DNA from: Harmothoe impar
Lineage: Eukaryota; Annelida; Polychaeta; Phyllodocida; Polynoidae
Direction of reading: 5' to 3'
DNA: 64,000 nucleotides
Assembly: GCA_947462335.1 (NCBI GenBank)
Contig: OX381707.1
Span: 14,537,418-14,601,417 of the forward strand
The stretch's first letter is position 1, and each line of letters opens with the position of its first letter. Below the pieces are notes generated by a model. It saw only the letters and a program-made list of their open reading frames with translations. It was not told where the DNA came from and searched no databases. Below are positions 1 through 12,994 of this stretch, piece by piece. The translations under genes were made by a program, and so were the position numbers.

Positions 1-552
1 CATTTCTAGTTTGCAGGTAGTTTAGCTTTGAAAAATCTCCTAGTATCTCAGTTTCCTAGTATCTCAGTCTTTCACATCAAATGGACAGGACTAGTTTGGT
101 TTGTTTCCTCACATTTATATACAATTCAATGTAGTCCCTGTTGGTAAATAGTATATGACTTAGACCCCAGGAAAATGGACTATGTTGGTGATTTTTAGTC
201 CTTTTCACCTTCCACCAGCCATACATTAGACATACCTGTACTATACTAGGTCTTTTTGATATCGTGTAAGAGAGAAAACTCTAGGCTTTAAGAAAAAAAA
301 TTTAAACAAGTGAATCGGACTTAGATTTTTTTGATTTATGGCCCCTCAAAGTTGAAAAATACCCAAAAAACAAGGTTCCAGGCAGTTTTGATATTTTTCA
401 AATGTCCCCTACCACTACTATTGCAATCAGAACCCTTACTATCCAACAAATATTATGAGGTGTATGTGTTTACTGAAAGGTTCAAGCATTTTTACCTGGA
501 TATCTAGCCCAAATTTTTTACCATGGCCCCTATTTTCAGAAATGGCACTCAT
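1..552. other. AT-rich DNA without recognisable gene
   Basis: No coding region, tandem repeat or TIR was recognised. Open frames are short and look random. It leads into the motif cluster that starts at 553. Confidence 0.6.
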
Positions 553-1765
553 GTAACCTCCGCCACTTTTACTTTCTGGACTGATGTTTGCCTGCTATTA
601 ATAACAATCTTATATTCATTTTACCGTCACTATAAAGAGGGCTGTGGGGGTAGTAACACTGGGAAAAAAATTGTGGGGCTAACTCCAATATTTACGGTGC
701 CAGCCCCCGATGAGTGGTTTTGTTACCGAGGTAAAAGTGGCGGAGGTTACACCGATAAACCTCAAAAAACTGTACAAAAACCTTTCAACTCACTCTTCTA
801 ACCTTTATATATCATGGGGACATATATTTTCTATCATTCTGGCCACTATTTGCAGCCTTAACTTGCTTCAGTGTATTGAGTGGCTGTGTTTTTGTTTTGC
901 TGTAACCTCCGCCACTTTTATGTAATCTCCGCCACTTTTACTATGATACCATGCCCTAGGCTCAGAATATACTGTGCAGTGGACTGCTCCATAGTTTATA
1001 TTATACCAGTACCTCCCCTTAAGCTGTTCAGTATGTCAAACTTAACCTGGGGCCCTATATTTGCTTACTGGTAGTGCTTTCCTAGTAAAAGTGGCGGAGG
1101 TTACATAAAAGTGGCGGAGGTTACACACAAATACTTTATTCAGTCACAGAAATGTTAATATCAACAAGATCAAAGTGTATCCTCTCCAGCACTTTGGAGA
1201 GGTATATATTTAAACATTCAAAGCAATAAAAATTAATTCCACTAAATTTTTGACATGCCAGGATCAACCACCAATCATGTATTCTCCGCCACTTTGACTT
1301 TTTTTTGATTTTTTGGTTAAAATCCTACTTCCACTCAGTCAATCAGCTCAATATGTTAACTAAACATGCCCCTATGGTACTTCTATCATCCCAAATATTC
1401 ATTTTGTCAATATTAGATACTTTATTTTTGCATGCTGGATAATTCAATAATAATCAATGATATATGCGTAACCTCCGCCACTTTTACTCACTTATTTTGA
1501 TTATGATGACAAAAATAGTCTATTTCCATGTAAAGTGATATATAAGATTGAAAGAATACATATTACAGATAATAAACATTTACACCAGTTTTCGAAAGTT
1601 TGATAATCCACAAAATGAAAAGTCTTTGTCTGGTGATTATCAAACTTGGTATGCATGATTATATATACCGTAGCTACTTGTAGACAAAATTATAAGTTAA
1701 TGTAGTGTTTTTCAGACATTCTATCAAATCTGTGATATTTTGGTTGTAACCTCCGCCACTTTTAC
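553..1765. repeat. Cluster of nine 20-bp motifs in both orientations
   Basis: The motif GTAACCTCCGCCACTTTTAC, or a 1-3 base variant, occurs on the plus strand at 553-572, 902-921, 922-941 (T for C), 1279-1298 (most diverged), 1468-1487 and 1746-1765. It occurs on the minus strand at 731-750, 1085-1104 and 1105-1124. Two positions are head-to-tail doublets, one in each orientation. Apart from the doublets, neighbouring copies are mostly 163-189 bp apart. Intervening DNA shows only faint similarity from unit to unit, so the motif is much better conserved than its context. This is what subterminal transposase-binding repeats or another protein-binding array look like. No transposase frame is visible nearby. 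I saw no copy elsewhere in the window. Confidence 0.85.
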
Positions 1766-3562
1766 TTTAGGTTATGTTCACAGGATAATAAAAACTGACC
1801 CCCTGGGACTTAAGCTTTCCCTTTGGTGGTTTCATGGACCCAAGATACTGGTCTTTCAATGTAATTAACTTGTTTTAAGATAACTTGAGTTTACCAACAT
1901 TTTCTTTTTCATACCATAGTGCCCCAGTTTAGAGCATTTTTGGGAAATCTGACTCCTATAGTCACTTGTATGGCCCCCGATTACTGCATATAAAAAACTT
2001 AAAGCTGGAAAATTCAAGAACCACATTTCCAGCTACCAATGGACTTCAGAACCTCTAAAGGACAGAGATAATACAGGAACAGACCTAGCATACAGAATGG
2101 GGGATAGATCGATCTTGCAGATACCAGGGGAATCCAGTGACAAATCTCAGTGTAGGCATGCCCACTAGGCCCCTTATAGTATGTAGTATATTTAGTATTT
2201 GTGTCCCACTTGTGGCTCGACAAAAGTTCCTTTACTGGTTTGAGTGCTGGACCGGCTGGGCAGATAAGATACCATCTAGCATCTATCTTTATGTTTGAAA
2301 TTTATTCTGAATAATATTTATCCCCAATGTTTTTTTTTAGTAGTTCGGGGTCTGACTACACTCTGTCATTGGATTGAGTAGCAGAGAATGGTGAATATGG
2401 AGGGACACAGTGCTTAACTGCCACTAGTACAGTTAAGTTGACATCAATGATGTTTTCTTGCTGCGGTTTTAGTTTCTTTGGTTCCGGGAAATATCTACAA
2501 TCTTCCACAATATGCTATGTATTGTGCAACCACATTTGTAGATAGGATAAGCTGCGCCTCGAGTTTTGAATAGCACTTGAGCCATGTACAAGTGCTATTA
2601 CTGTACTTTTTATAGATTTACTGCCACAGAAGATTGGCGTCCTTTTTTTTAGAATTCATGTTTTCTAGCTCAGTAATAAAAAGCAGTTTTTTTGAAGTCG
2701 TGAAGCTCTATAGCGAATAGCCTAGAGTCTTAAGTTATATGCAACAGCTCCTGGGAAAAGGGACATAAAAGCACTCTAGGGTACTAGGGTCCCTTTTAAC
2801 AGATCATGCCACATATTATGGTAAATAGCAGTTATCACCTGGCTGCATGGTTCCCATCAAGGCAGTTGTCTGGACTAGGGTATTCATCACTTGGTAGGTT
2901 TCTGTTTATATAATTATTCTAATAGACATAGCCTCAATTATTTACCTTGACACCCAAACTCCCCACACCTACCATAATTTCCATAAGGTTTTAGTCTTGG
3001 TTACCCCCCTACCTCTGATATGTTTTGTCTCTGCATCTCCTTTAGATTGTATATCTCTTAATATATTGCTTTCGTTCTCTCTGTAGTGTGTTTGTGAAAT
3101 TGCAATAGTGACAAGTCATATAGACCTTATCTGTCAAGATAACAACAACAAATCTTCCTCTCCCCTACCGATTCAAGAACGTTACAATTAGGATGTATGT
3201 TGTCATTGTATCTGCTCAGCTTTGGGAGCTATGCTGTAAGAGCTTTTATATTATCCAATAACCATGGCAGATATCTTCAATGCCTCTTTTTTCAGTCTGA
3301 CATCCACAATCAGCTTGCGGTGACCTTTTCACTGCCCATTAGCCTCAATCACACCTAATGGTGTAGATCTCATCAGGTTATTCCTAGCGAACAGACTGTC
3401 TGGTGACAAAAAGTAGACTTCTTCAGTCTGGCTAAAGAGGAAGCATAGCATAGACCCACAGGGGATGCATTGAAAGGCAGACAGCATGCTGAAACACTCA
3501 ACACCTCCTAGAAATGTCGGGCACTAATGGAACCATGTACAATACTTATGAGGTCTACCTTA
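1766..3562. other. Non-coding DNA holding one diverged dispersed repeat
   Basis: No gene is seen. About 2025-2275 resembles 12640-12890 and, more weakly, 24330-24430. The shared stretch includes a GATCGATC-type core followed by a CTTGCAGATACCAG-like string. It is an old dispersed repeat of unknown class. Confidence 0.45.
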
Positions 3563-5869
3563 TAGTCTAGTGAATTAAGGGAAATATACTTTATTTCTGG
3601 ATAAAAGTACCAAAGTTGGTTTATAGGTAGATAAATATATGTTATTGAATATTTTTCCTTGCTCCAAGCAAAAAGTGTCCTGCAACACTATTTTTGGGTC
3701 ATTTTCCTGAAAAATGTGAAAGATGACAATAATAATTTTATAAGTTAATCTTTTGCAGGTTTCTAGCATTGAGACCTAATAATATTGCCATAATAGACAT
3801 TGATTGTTATAAATATGAGAGAATCAGCCCCCAAAAAATGCAATATGGGTGCAAAATTAAAGCTGAAAGGCAAAACTAATTGTGGCTTGATGCTTTCATT
3901 TTCATTACTTTCACAAGCTGTCAATAGTACTTTTTTAACCGCTTATATATTTTAAGGGTAATTCTATGTGTTTTCATGTATGTTATACCCTGTTAGGTTA
4001 CAAAAGTGGTAGTAGTAGGATTATCTAGGGGAGATATGTGATCAATCTATATGGCATGAGTATTGCAGCAGAACACCGCAAACAAAGGGCTGCAGCCACC
4101 ACAAGTAAAGTGCAGTTGTCACACTGGGGGGTTTGGGGGCATGTCCCCTCAAGACAATTTTGAATTTATAGCCTTCAAATAGTCCATTCTTATGAATTTT
4201 GCACACACTTTATGAAAGGTCTGATCTATATCTAGCCTCTATCATTTGGTTTGGGATTTTTTTTGAGGGAGAGATCCTTTGGAAAAATACTTTTGTCACC
4301 TGAAGGCATGCCCCCCATATATTTGAACACATTGAGAAGGAGGGAGTGGCATTGAGGGGAAAGAAGGGGTGTGGTTGGAGGGCTTAACTGAACTTGTGGA
4401 CCTTTTATAAAAACTTAAGGTCACATATAAAGTTGCAAGCAGGGTACAGCGAGCTTGGTACCCACAGGATATTTTCGAGATCTAGAGGCAAAAGGGTTCT
4501 TTCTGGTGGGTTCTGAGAGCTGTATAGATTTATGTGCAGCCAGCAGTCAGGGGTTGTTCTAGTTGATTTTTCTTTCAAAAAGGAAGACTGTGAATCCACA
4601 CTCTTTTGTTTTGCATCCTATTTCCTGAATGTCCTTTTTTTCTAATGCTTCCCTTTCCCTCCAACTGCTTCCCTCTCCCTAGGCTTGAGTATACAGAGGT
4701 CGTAGAGGTCGTAGAGGCCACAGGGGTAGGCCAGGGGATGGGAGGGGATCTGGAGGGGAGGAGAGTGGACATGGAATGGAAGGTGAGCTTGAGGGATATT
4801 GGAGGTGTATGGTAGGGGAGGGACCACGTCCCCCCTCCATCTTCAAGAAATCCCTCAGCCCGCAGCATGCCCCCAAACCCAAACCCAAACCTGAGAAGAG
4901 GAATGGGGGGGGGGGGGGGGGGGGGGATGGCAGAAGGTGTGACAATGCCCCTGCTCTCAGGGGAATTTGGAAATAACCTGGTACAGGATCTATATAAAAT
5001 ATAGCAAATATTTCTGCACGTTTTGTCAAAATCACTTCTCAAACATGAGTTAACATGGTTTAACGTATAACTGAAAACAGTCAATAAGCTTTACATGTCC
5101 CACAATAGAGAACACTTGCACCAACGATTATTAAGAAGAGAATATTCTACATTAAAAGTACACTAGTGCATTTTGTGGCCTATTTTTCACTCTTTTGCTA
5201 TCACTGTGCCCCCTGGTGGGCAAAACTAGAACTATCCCCCCCCCCCCCAGTCACATTTTCCCCCACCTGCTCAGAAATGTATTCATGAATCCCCCGCTCC
5301 AGGAAAAGATACTATCTACTCCCCTGAAATACTTTTCTTAAATTAAGAGCTAGTTTTCCAATCTTTCTTTTCATTCCTTTTCTCCTTTTCCTCAATCTTT
5401 CCTCTCCTCTCTTTTTTTTGTGTTGGGGGTGGGGGCAATCCTGTTGCATCCCCCCGCTTCCCCCTGAATCAGCCTTTTTTCAAATCAAAAGAAACAGCTA
5501 AATGAACCTGAAAAATATGGTTTCATGTGATCTGACAGTCATCTTTATGAAGGGCAGCCATCTTGAATTTTTAATGCATGATTTAGATTTGGATATTAAC
5601 CTACATTTATAGTTACCAGTCAAGCATCTTGTATGGTTTCAGCCCTAAATATTTCTATAAAAGTTCTACAAATTAAGATTTCCTGTTTATTTCAATCATT
5701 TTGATGATCACATTTCAAAATGGCTGAAAAACGGTGATAGCATGGAAATTTCTTTTGGAGCAAGGAAAAAAGTGAAAGTTCTTGGTTCAAACCATGTGTA
5801 AAAAACTTTTGGCACTTTTATCCAGTAATAAAGTATAATGCCAATTCGTTCCCTTAATTCACTAGACTA
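3563..5869. mobile_element. 2.3-kb element with long TIRs and TTA duplications
   Basis: The left end begins TAGTCTAGTGAATTAAGGGA. The same sequence occurs inverted at the right end, and weaker inverted similarity continues inward for about 55-150 bp; a TTTTTCCTTGCTCCA segment is shared near 3650 and 5765. TTA lies immediately outside both ends (3560-3562, 5870-5872). A 3-bp TWA duplication is typical of PIF/Harbinger, but these termini are not textbook Harbinger ends. The interior holds no transposase frame I can recognise, only a G-rich low-complexity tract, so the copy is non-autonomous or decayed. Boundaries are fairly sure and the superfamily is not. Confidence 0.65.
4905..4926 (+). repeat. 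Poly-G run of 22
   Basis: An uninterrupted run of 22 G inside the 3563-5869 element. Shorter C or G runs occur throughout the window. Run lengths in assemblies are often unreliable. Confidence 0.9.
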
Positions 5870-5872
5870 TTA

Positions 5873-6650
5873 GTGCATTTTGCCACTTTTTATGTTCCTA
5901 TGTATTCTGGCTGTGCAATCTGTCAAACCAGTACATCTATATGTAATGTGAGTAAATGTCATTGACATGCACAGACACCATAGAACGACAGGGTTAATGG
6001 TAAAGAGAACAATGTAGTCAAACACTCAAATGCAAAGAGAATTTGGATGTCATGCTGAGTTTTTGAAAGTGCCTGTTGTTGGTAGTGGATGGTTTGTGAA
6101 CGAAAATTACTACCTATCCAAACCAGCAGAATGGTAATGTGTAAGCCCTTTAAATTACAGACACCAAAGTAATGCACAGTCATCAGTAATAGTAAGGTGA
6201 ATAAAGTTGATCAGAGATACAGGGTGACATTGACAAAGATAGGGAGAGTGGCCAATAATATAAGGCTGGCACATCAGTTCTCAGAAATGTCTCAAGAATC
6301 GTTTTTTAATACACAATCTGTCAATAAAAAAAGCAGATAGTTTCGCTGTGGATGTGTTTTGTGTTTAGAGTTTGCAAGCATTTGTTTCAGTCCACACCAA
6401 CAATATGTGAGAAAATGGTGCATAATAATATAATAGTATATACATACGACCTCATCTCTCTTTCAGAGATCCTTTTGCAGATTGAGATGATCTTATGAAT
6501 GAGGCAATTAATCAATGTCCAGAAGAAAACAGGTTGATGTGCACAAAACCTATTATTTATGATAGATCATAATTCAGGTGTAACCCAAATAGCATACAAT
6601 AACAATGAATGATGCATGAAAGCCCGGGATAGTAACTACAAAAGGCCAGC
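5873..6650. other. No gene recognised
   Basis: AT-rich sequence between two mobile elements. No frame, TIR or tandem repeat is supportable here. Confidence 0.5.
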
Positions 6651-6657
6651 ATGGTGC

Positions 6658-9105
6658 TAGGGGGGGGGGGGTGATAAATCTACTTTTCTTCAGGGACAGG
6701 CTCAAACTATGCATTTGGGTCCAAAAACACAGGAAATCACAAAAATAATTTTTTCGGACCCCTGTGACCCCCCCGTACATGGGGTCCGAAGATCGGCCAA
6801 ATAGTGAGAAAACAGCCAAAATTCAGGCTTTCAGATTCCTTCTAAAATCAAATCATGTCTTCATGAAAATGGTCAGAAACCTTCATTTGGGACCCAAAGA
6901 GACCATTCAAAGTCATATTGTTGTGATTATAGAGGTGTTGACACCTTTGGGGAGGTGGTTCGTCCTCGGTAAAATACCGATAAATCCGCTATTTTGAAGG
7001 CATTTGCTCCCCTACATCCACATCCCTTTACTGCCATAAAAGATTTTCAGGACACCTAATCAGGCAGATTAAACCCTTCTGGAGGGTCCCCTCTTTCTGT
7101 TAACCCCCCTCTATGACCCCCCCCCCCCCCCCCCCCACACCATGCACTAATAGCCATCAGATAACTCTCCCCTCCCCTTCACCTCTACATTACCCTATAC
7201 TGAAATAATCTATTAACATAAGACCTGTCTGATAGTTTGAACCTTTCTTGAGGGCCGCCTGTTCCTGTTGACCACCCCCTATGACCCCCCCCCCCCCTCC
7301 ACCCCATACCCCCCTCACCCCCATCTACTAGCCATGAAATAACCCCCTCCCCCTCGCCTCCATATTACACAGTATGACCATCATCCCAACCCTCCCTCCA
7401 TGTGACCAGTACAATGCACAGCATTGCCTCTCATGGTATGTATCATGCCTGGGAGTGGCACAGTGGTGTAGTTAAAAGAGTGGTCCCAAAGCCCCCCCCC
7501 CCCCCCAAATAAAAAAAAAAAAAATAAAAAATAAGAAAGAGATTACCCTGGTAGGTGTATCTACTACAGCTGGTAGAGGGATACTGTACTTCAAATAAAA
7601 TCTGGGTTCAATATTTGGTCTAATATTAAGATATGTATTCATCTGTCCTCAAAATTTGAAATGAGTTCTACCAACTTACCCTCTACCCCATATAGGGGAT
7701 GGCAGAGGTCCACCAAGCACCAGGCCTATGTTATATTTTCATATATCTGAATATTATAGCAGCACCCTCAGATGTTGCATGTATGCCGTCTTTGACAAAT
7801 CTGATCTTTAGCATTGCAAATGAGGTATCAGGGTTACTTACCCCTCCCCATTATTATTAATTGCGGGGTTTATTATTGACTTCAATAATATTTAGGGTTC
7901 AGAGTATCAATTTAACACCTCAGAGAATTGAATTAAATAATTGTCTCTTGTCTTACTCTAGGATACTAACCATGCAAGGGGTAGACAGAGAGATATGGAC
8001 ACCAGTCCTTATTTGGAGTCATTTTCACGCTCCTCCCCCCCCCACCCCTCTACCATCCATCATTCTATGCATTTAATCACTAAGTTAAGGAGGAGAGTCA
8101 GGGGTTTTATTAATGGTTGTGTCAGGTTATTAGTGATGTTAATATTAGATCTGTGCTATAACTATTATAGAATTACTATGTATAATAAGTGTAACAACAT
8201 TAAGCAGTCACCTTGACTATGAATACACATGGGGTGAGGTACTGGGCGTAGAATGGAGGGGGGGGGGAGTTGTTACCATTGGTAGGAAAACTCAAAATGA
8301 ATATAGAGACCTTTGAAAAGGGTGTTATCTATCTGATCTAAACTCATTTTGATATGTGGACAATTCAAATATATTGAAGCAAAGGCCATCCAAGATTTGG
8401 GTTATATTCATGCAATCACAAGAATATAACCTGTAATAGTCTCTTTGGGTTCCTTATCAGTTTTCTGTTGAGGTGCTTAAGCCATTCATGTAGGATAAAT
8501 AAATTATAAGAGGTCTGGTGGTTGGAGTTCTTAGATGGACTGAGGTAGCCCTCCTCTTATGTCTTGACATTCTGAGTACAGTATAATATAGAGGCGAAGG
8601 GGGGGGAGTTATCTGATGGCTATTGGTGCATACTGAGGGGTGGGGGTGGGGGTTAGGGGTCATAGGGGGTAGTTAACAGAAACAGGGGGCCCTCCAGAAC
8701 AGTTCATGATGATGTTTTATGGCAGTATAGGGACCTGATTGTATAGGAGCAAATACCTTCAAAAAAGCTGATTTATCGGTATTTTACCATGGACGTACCC
8801 CCTCCCCAGAGGGGGAAACACCCCTATAATCACAACAATATGACTTTAATTGGTCTCTTTGGGTCCCAAATGAAGGTTTCCGACCATTTTCATGAAAACA
8901 TGGTGAGGTTTGAGTAGCAATCTGAAAGCCTGAATTTTGGCTGTTTTCTCACTACTTGGCTGATCTTCGGACCCCACGTACGGGGGGGTCACAGGGGTCC
9001 GAAAAAAATATTTTTGTGATTTCCAGAGTTTTGGGTCCCAAATGCATAGTTTGAGCCTGTCCCTGAAACCGTACAACAAAATTAGCGATTTAACACCCCC
9101 CTCTA
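6658..9105. mobile_element. hAT-like foldback element, 2.4 kb, 7-bp target duplication
   Basis: The arms 6658-7010 and about 8750-9105 are inverted copies of each other. Both contain the palindromic region around GGGGTCCGAAGATC and a CATTTGGGACCCAAAGAGAC string. Weaker pairing extends inward to about 7330 and 8470, through C-rich runs. The ends are TAGGGGGG and CCCCCTCTA, matching the YAGNG ends of hAT transposons. ATGGTGC stands immediately outside both ends (6651-6657, 9106-9112), which is close to the 8 bp expected for hAT. No transposase frame is visible in the loop, so this is a non-autonomous foldback copy. Confidence 0.75.
7117..7136 (+). repeat. Poly-C run of 20
   Basis: A run of 20 C in the left arm of the foldback element. 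A similar C run follows near 7287 in a partly duplicated C-rich unit (about 7060-7220 against 7220-7370). Confidence 0.85.
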
Positions 9106-9215
9106 ATGGTGCACTCATGCAATGTGGGGATTAACTTATTGACACTACATTGGTACAAAATGCCATCCTTAAATCGTTACAGCTAGCTTGCATCTCACAG
9201 TATAGAAACTTTGAC

Positions 9216-12200
9216 TTTCGTTCTTTTGAAATACAAGATTTACTTTGCTTTATTATAGGAAGGGCCGTATTCAATGGCCCCATTAAATTAGTCAGGGCTG
9301 TTATGCATTGGCCAGGGCCATTTCAAGACAGATGTGACCAAAGCACCAAATTCTTTTTATGGATAGAAATATATGTAATTAATGATTTCAGAAGGGGTGC
9401 CAACAAAAACTATGGCCAGGGTGCCGAGGGGCCCCTTGTAAACTCAGATTTTTCATGAAAAAACTTAAAAGTCTAGAACTGGTATGACTAAAGTTATCAC
9501 CATAAATATTTAGTATCTAGGTCTATAAACTCTCAGAGATACTGACAACATACATATGTAGCTACTTATTCATGGGTATGTTCATTACTCAAGGTCAAGG
9601 TCATTTTTCAAGGTCATACTTTCCAAAAATGCCTCTTTTTCCAACAATGTCTTTAGAACATTAACTCCTGTGTCAAACAAATGGCACATAGATCTTCAAA
9701 ATGACATGGAGATGATAGCCCCGGGCATCAGCTTCGCAACGATATGCTAATCGTAGTAAAGTGTTAAGAAATGACATACTTATTGTCACTTTAGTGAACT
9801 CTGTTAAAATAGCAAACTGCTCACAATGAACAGATCAATTCTTTATTCTGCTCACCACAATCACATTTTTATGCACAATGAGTGATTCTTATTCAGTTTT
9901 TGCCAGAGAATCAGAATCTGCTTGGGGCCATTCTGGCATTCGCATACCTAGGCCTCTAATTAGTATATCTAATTAGATCAGGTAAATTACCCTATTTAGC
10001 ATGGCAATGATGGCAAAACACCCATTTGTATATTCAAAAAGGGTCAGTTCTTAAAGAAATAGCTCTTGTGAATAGAACTACACCAGAATTCAGATTTTTT
10101 TTTACCTAATTAGCATAATTTATGCAAAACAATGATTAACTTGTTCTTTCCCCTTGTATTCTTGTAAATTGGGAAAACATAGACTGAGAGAATGAAAATA
10201 TGCTGCCCTCCACAACAGCAAGCCCACACTGAACAATTATTGACTAGAAAATACCAAGTGCTGCTAATTAATGCACCCAAGGTTCAATCATACTCTTCCT
10301 ATCCAGTTATGGACAAGCATGAAGTATGATCATCATTTTTGAGCCATGCAGATGAGACAAGTCACACTCATCTGATCTAGGGACATATTGGCCTTGAAGC
10401 CTATAGTTCCTACAAGCTTGAAGCAAGTGCTCCTACTTCAGGTAATTTGAAAGTGACAGGTATGGGGTCTATGGTTTATTGCTACTTGGGGAACCTTATT
10501 TTGCATATTCAAACAGGACCCTTCATATATTTCAAAACCTTTAGGAAATCTGTTCATTATTACCTATAATTTGCTTAAAATACCTGCAACTTAGTAACCT
10601 ATTTTTGTTTCATTGCACTACTGGAAATAGGTCCTAGTTTGGATAAAATGTCTACATATTGTATAGTCAGGACCATGTAGTGTCATGTTCCAGAACTATC
10701 ACAGTTATCAGTTTGACATGTCCACACTCCACCTCAGCCCACACCAGGTAGCCGACTTCAAAACTGATCTGCGCCCACATCAGGCAGCCCTCATGGGGGC
10801 CGCACCAAAATCCAATGACCAAAACCTATGGGCTCAAAACAGGCTATAATCGGTTTTCCTAATTTGGGCAACCTGTTTGGGCTGTGCCTGAATCCAAGCC
10901 ACTAGCCCAGGTAAGACCCAGGTACTGAGATCTGCCCCAGGCAAGAACAATTTGGCCCTATGTGGGCTTGCTACTAGGGATATTCTAATGGCCTACTGCC
11001 TCCAACAGCAGCCTTTCTAGAGATCTAATTCATATAATTATATCTGTGAACAAAGAGATCATTCTCTCCCAGTCAGTTGTTACACAGCCCTCTATTATTA
11101 TTGTTTTAGTTATTGTAAGGCATCACAATAATAGGCAACATTGAAACAATGCTAGTGTTTATCATGTGCAATGATGTCCATAGCTCTACCTATTGCCCTG
11201 ATTGAAGAAGATTTATTCATGTTTCTATACCAGAGGGAGATGATTTGCAAGCAAAAATTGTCAAAGATTACTGGACTTATAAATTAAAGGCAGGCTCTGA
11301 GCCTATATGGAGACCTTTAATCATTTTGAACATCTTTCTGACCACCAGTAGTAAAGATATATAAATAATTATCTCATATTCTGCTCTGAATCTATGTGTG
11401 GGCTAGCGCTAAGTACAAAAGCACATACCTGAGTACCTACCCTTTACTTTAACCAAAATACCCCACTTGTATGTACCATATCATAACTTAAAAGCAATCA
11501 ATTATTCACATCGAAAGTCTCCAAATGGTGAAGATAGCTTTTGTGTTATTCAATCTATAAAAAGTAGGTCAAGGTCAAATGGCCAAAAAAATCTCAATAA
11601 AATAATATAATGTAAGATATTTGTTGCTACTATGTGTCGTAGGGTGGCAATCACCAAGCATATTTGAGTATAACTAATTTTTAAAGGTTTCATATTTCTT
11701 CACATATACCAATAATTTGCTATGTTTATGTCGAAATAAGTGTTACCAATACATTAGTACATTAAATAAGAAGTTCATCTTGTGAGGCAAAGCACCTAAA
11801 AGCATTCACTCACTTTTGACTTATAAGAAATAGTGTATATAAGAAATGATTGAACTATTCCCTGAAATCATAAAGTATCATGGATCAAGTGACCTTGATC
11901 TTGACCTTGGGACCTCAATAGCAATCAAACATTTTGAAGTACATACTGTTGGGTGTAATCTTTTGATTTTTACGCATAACCATTGATAAAGTTGTTATAT
12001 TTGCATCAATTATGAGAAATTTAACAAATTTTATGGACCAGGACCCCAAAAAGGGGTCATATGCCCCTCAAAGCCACCCCTCACTTTGGCACCCCTTATG
12101 ATATCAAAATATATGTTATTTATGACAACTGGGCAAGATTTGGGCCCTTGGTCATCGATGTCTTGAAATTTACCATAACAGCCCTGACTAAATACAATGT

Positions 12201-12230
12201 GGGCGTATTCAATGAGCTAAGAAAAACCTG
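9216..12230. mobile_element. 3-kb element bounded by about 200-bp inverted repeats
   Basis: The segment 9230-9440 is matched in inverse orientation by 12060-12225. Shared landmarks are GTATTCAATG, AGTCAGGGCTGTTATG, an ATATATGT-containing stretch, and GGGGTGCCAA. Between them lies AT-rich DNA without a coding frame. It carries several TCAAGGTCA motifs (9589-9616, 11569-11577, 11890-11910). The sequence at 16665-16780 joins the outer left and outer right end sequences directly, as an internal-deletion relative would. No target duplication was identified, so the outer limits are approximate and the superfamily is unknown. Confidence 0.6.
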
Positions 12231-12992
12231 GATTTGTTCAATGAACTGTAAAACAGCTTCAGATATTTAAAAAATGCAAATGCCAATTACATTGGTACTT
12301 CTGCCATATTTCACTTGTAGGAGCTGGGGTTTATGCCACTCAGCTTGCAGCTTCGTGGGGTATGGCCCAGCCCCAACTCATGAGACACAGCAGAGATGGT
12401 GTCAATGGGCGTTGGCATTTGTCTATATATTCGCCTTAGATATCTCACAGAGCTGCGGGTTTTACAGTAATGCCCAGTATAATGTGCTGTAACGGACCTT
12501 AAAACAATAGATCAACACTTACGGATGAAATGATCAGCCATTAACCTATTCTTGTAACATAAGGTTTTTCAATAATGTTTTAGCTACATAAAATATCCAG
12601 TTCAGAAACCCCATCCTACGGCAATGGCCATTGTATTATGACATTGTGTTTCCCTTTGAACCACTTGGCCAGCTATTAATGGACCATAACACATCTGAGA
12701 ACAGAGATTGGAATTATACAGCAACAGACTGGGTAAACAGAAAGGGGGCAAAGATCGATCCTGCAAATACCAGAAGAATCCTCTGACACATCTCACTGTA
12801 GACAGTGAAGTCCCTGTTGGTATAGGGTACATCCAGCATTTATGGCCCACACATGGATTCACAAAAGCTACTTTTGAGGCAGGCAGATCTGGTTGTTGTA
12901 CTGGATAAAATCGTTTGAACAGTGCCTGATATCAGATTTTCTACTCATTGAGTTTGATTTGTTTTGAAGTGTATCCCATATATGATAAGGTT
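12231..12992. other. No gene; contains a dispersed repeat copy
   Basis: About 12640-12890 is a diverged copy of the repeat near 2025-2275. Nothing else could be recognised. Confidence 0.45.
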
Positions 12993-12994
12993 TA

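Noticed and set aside
4575..5084. 169-codon minus-strand frame with a proline run
   Set aside because: It is generated by the poly-G tract and polypyrimidine sequence inside a TIR element. The length depends on the homopolymer count and no domain is present.
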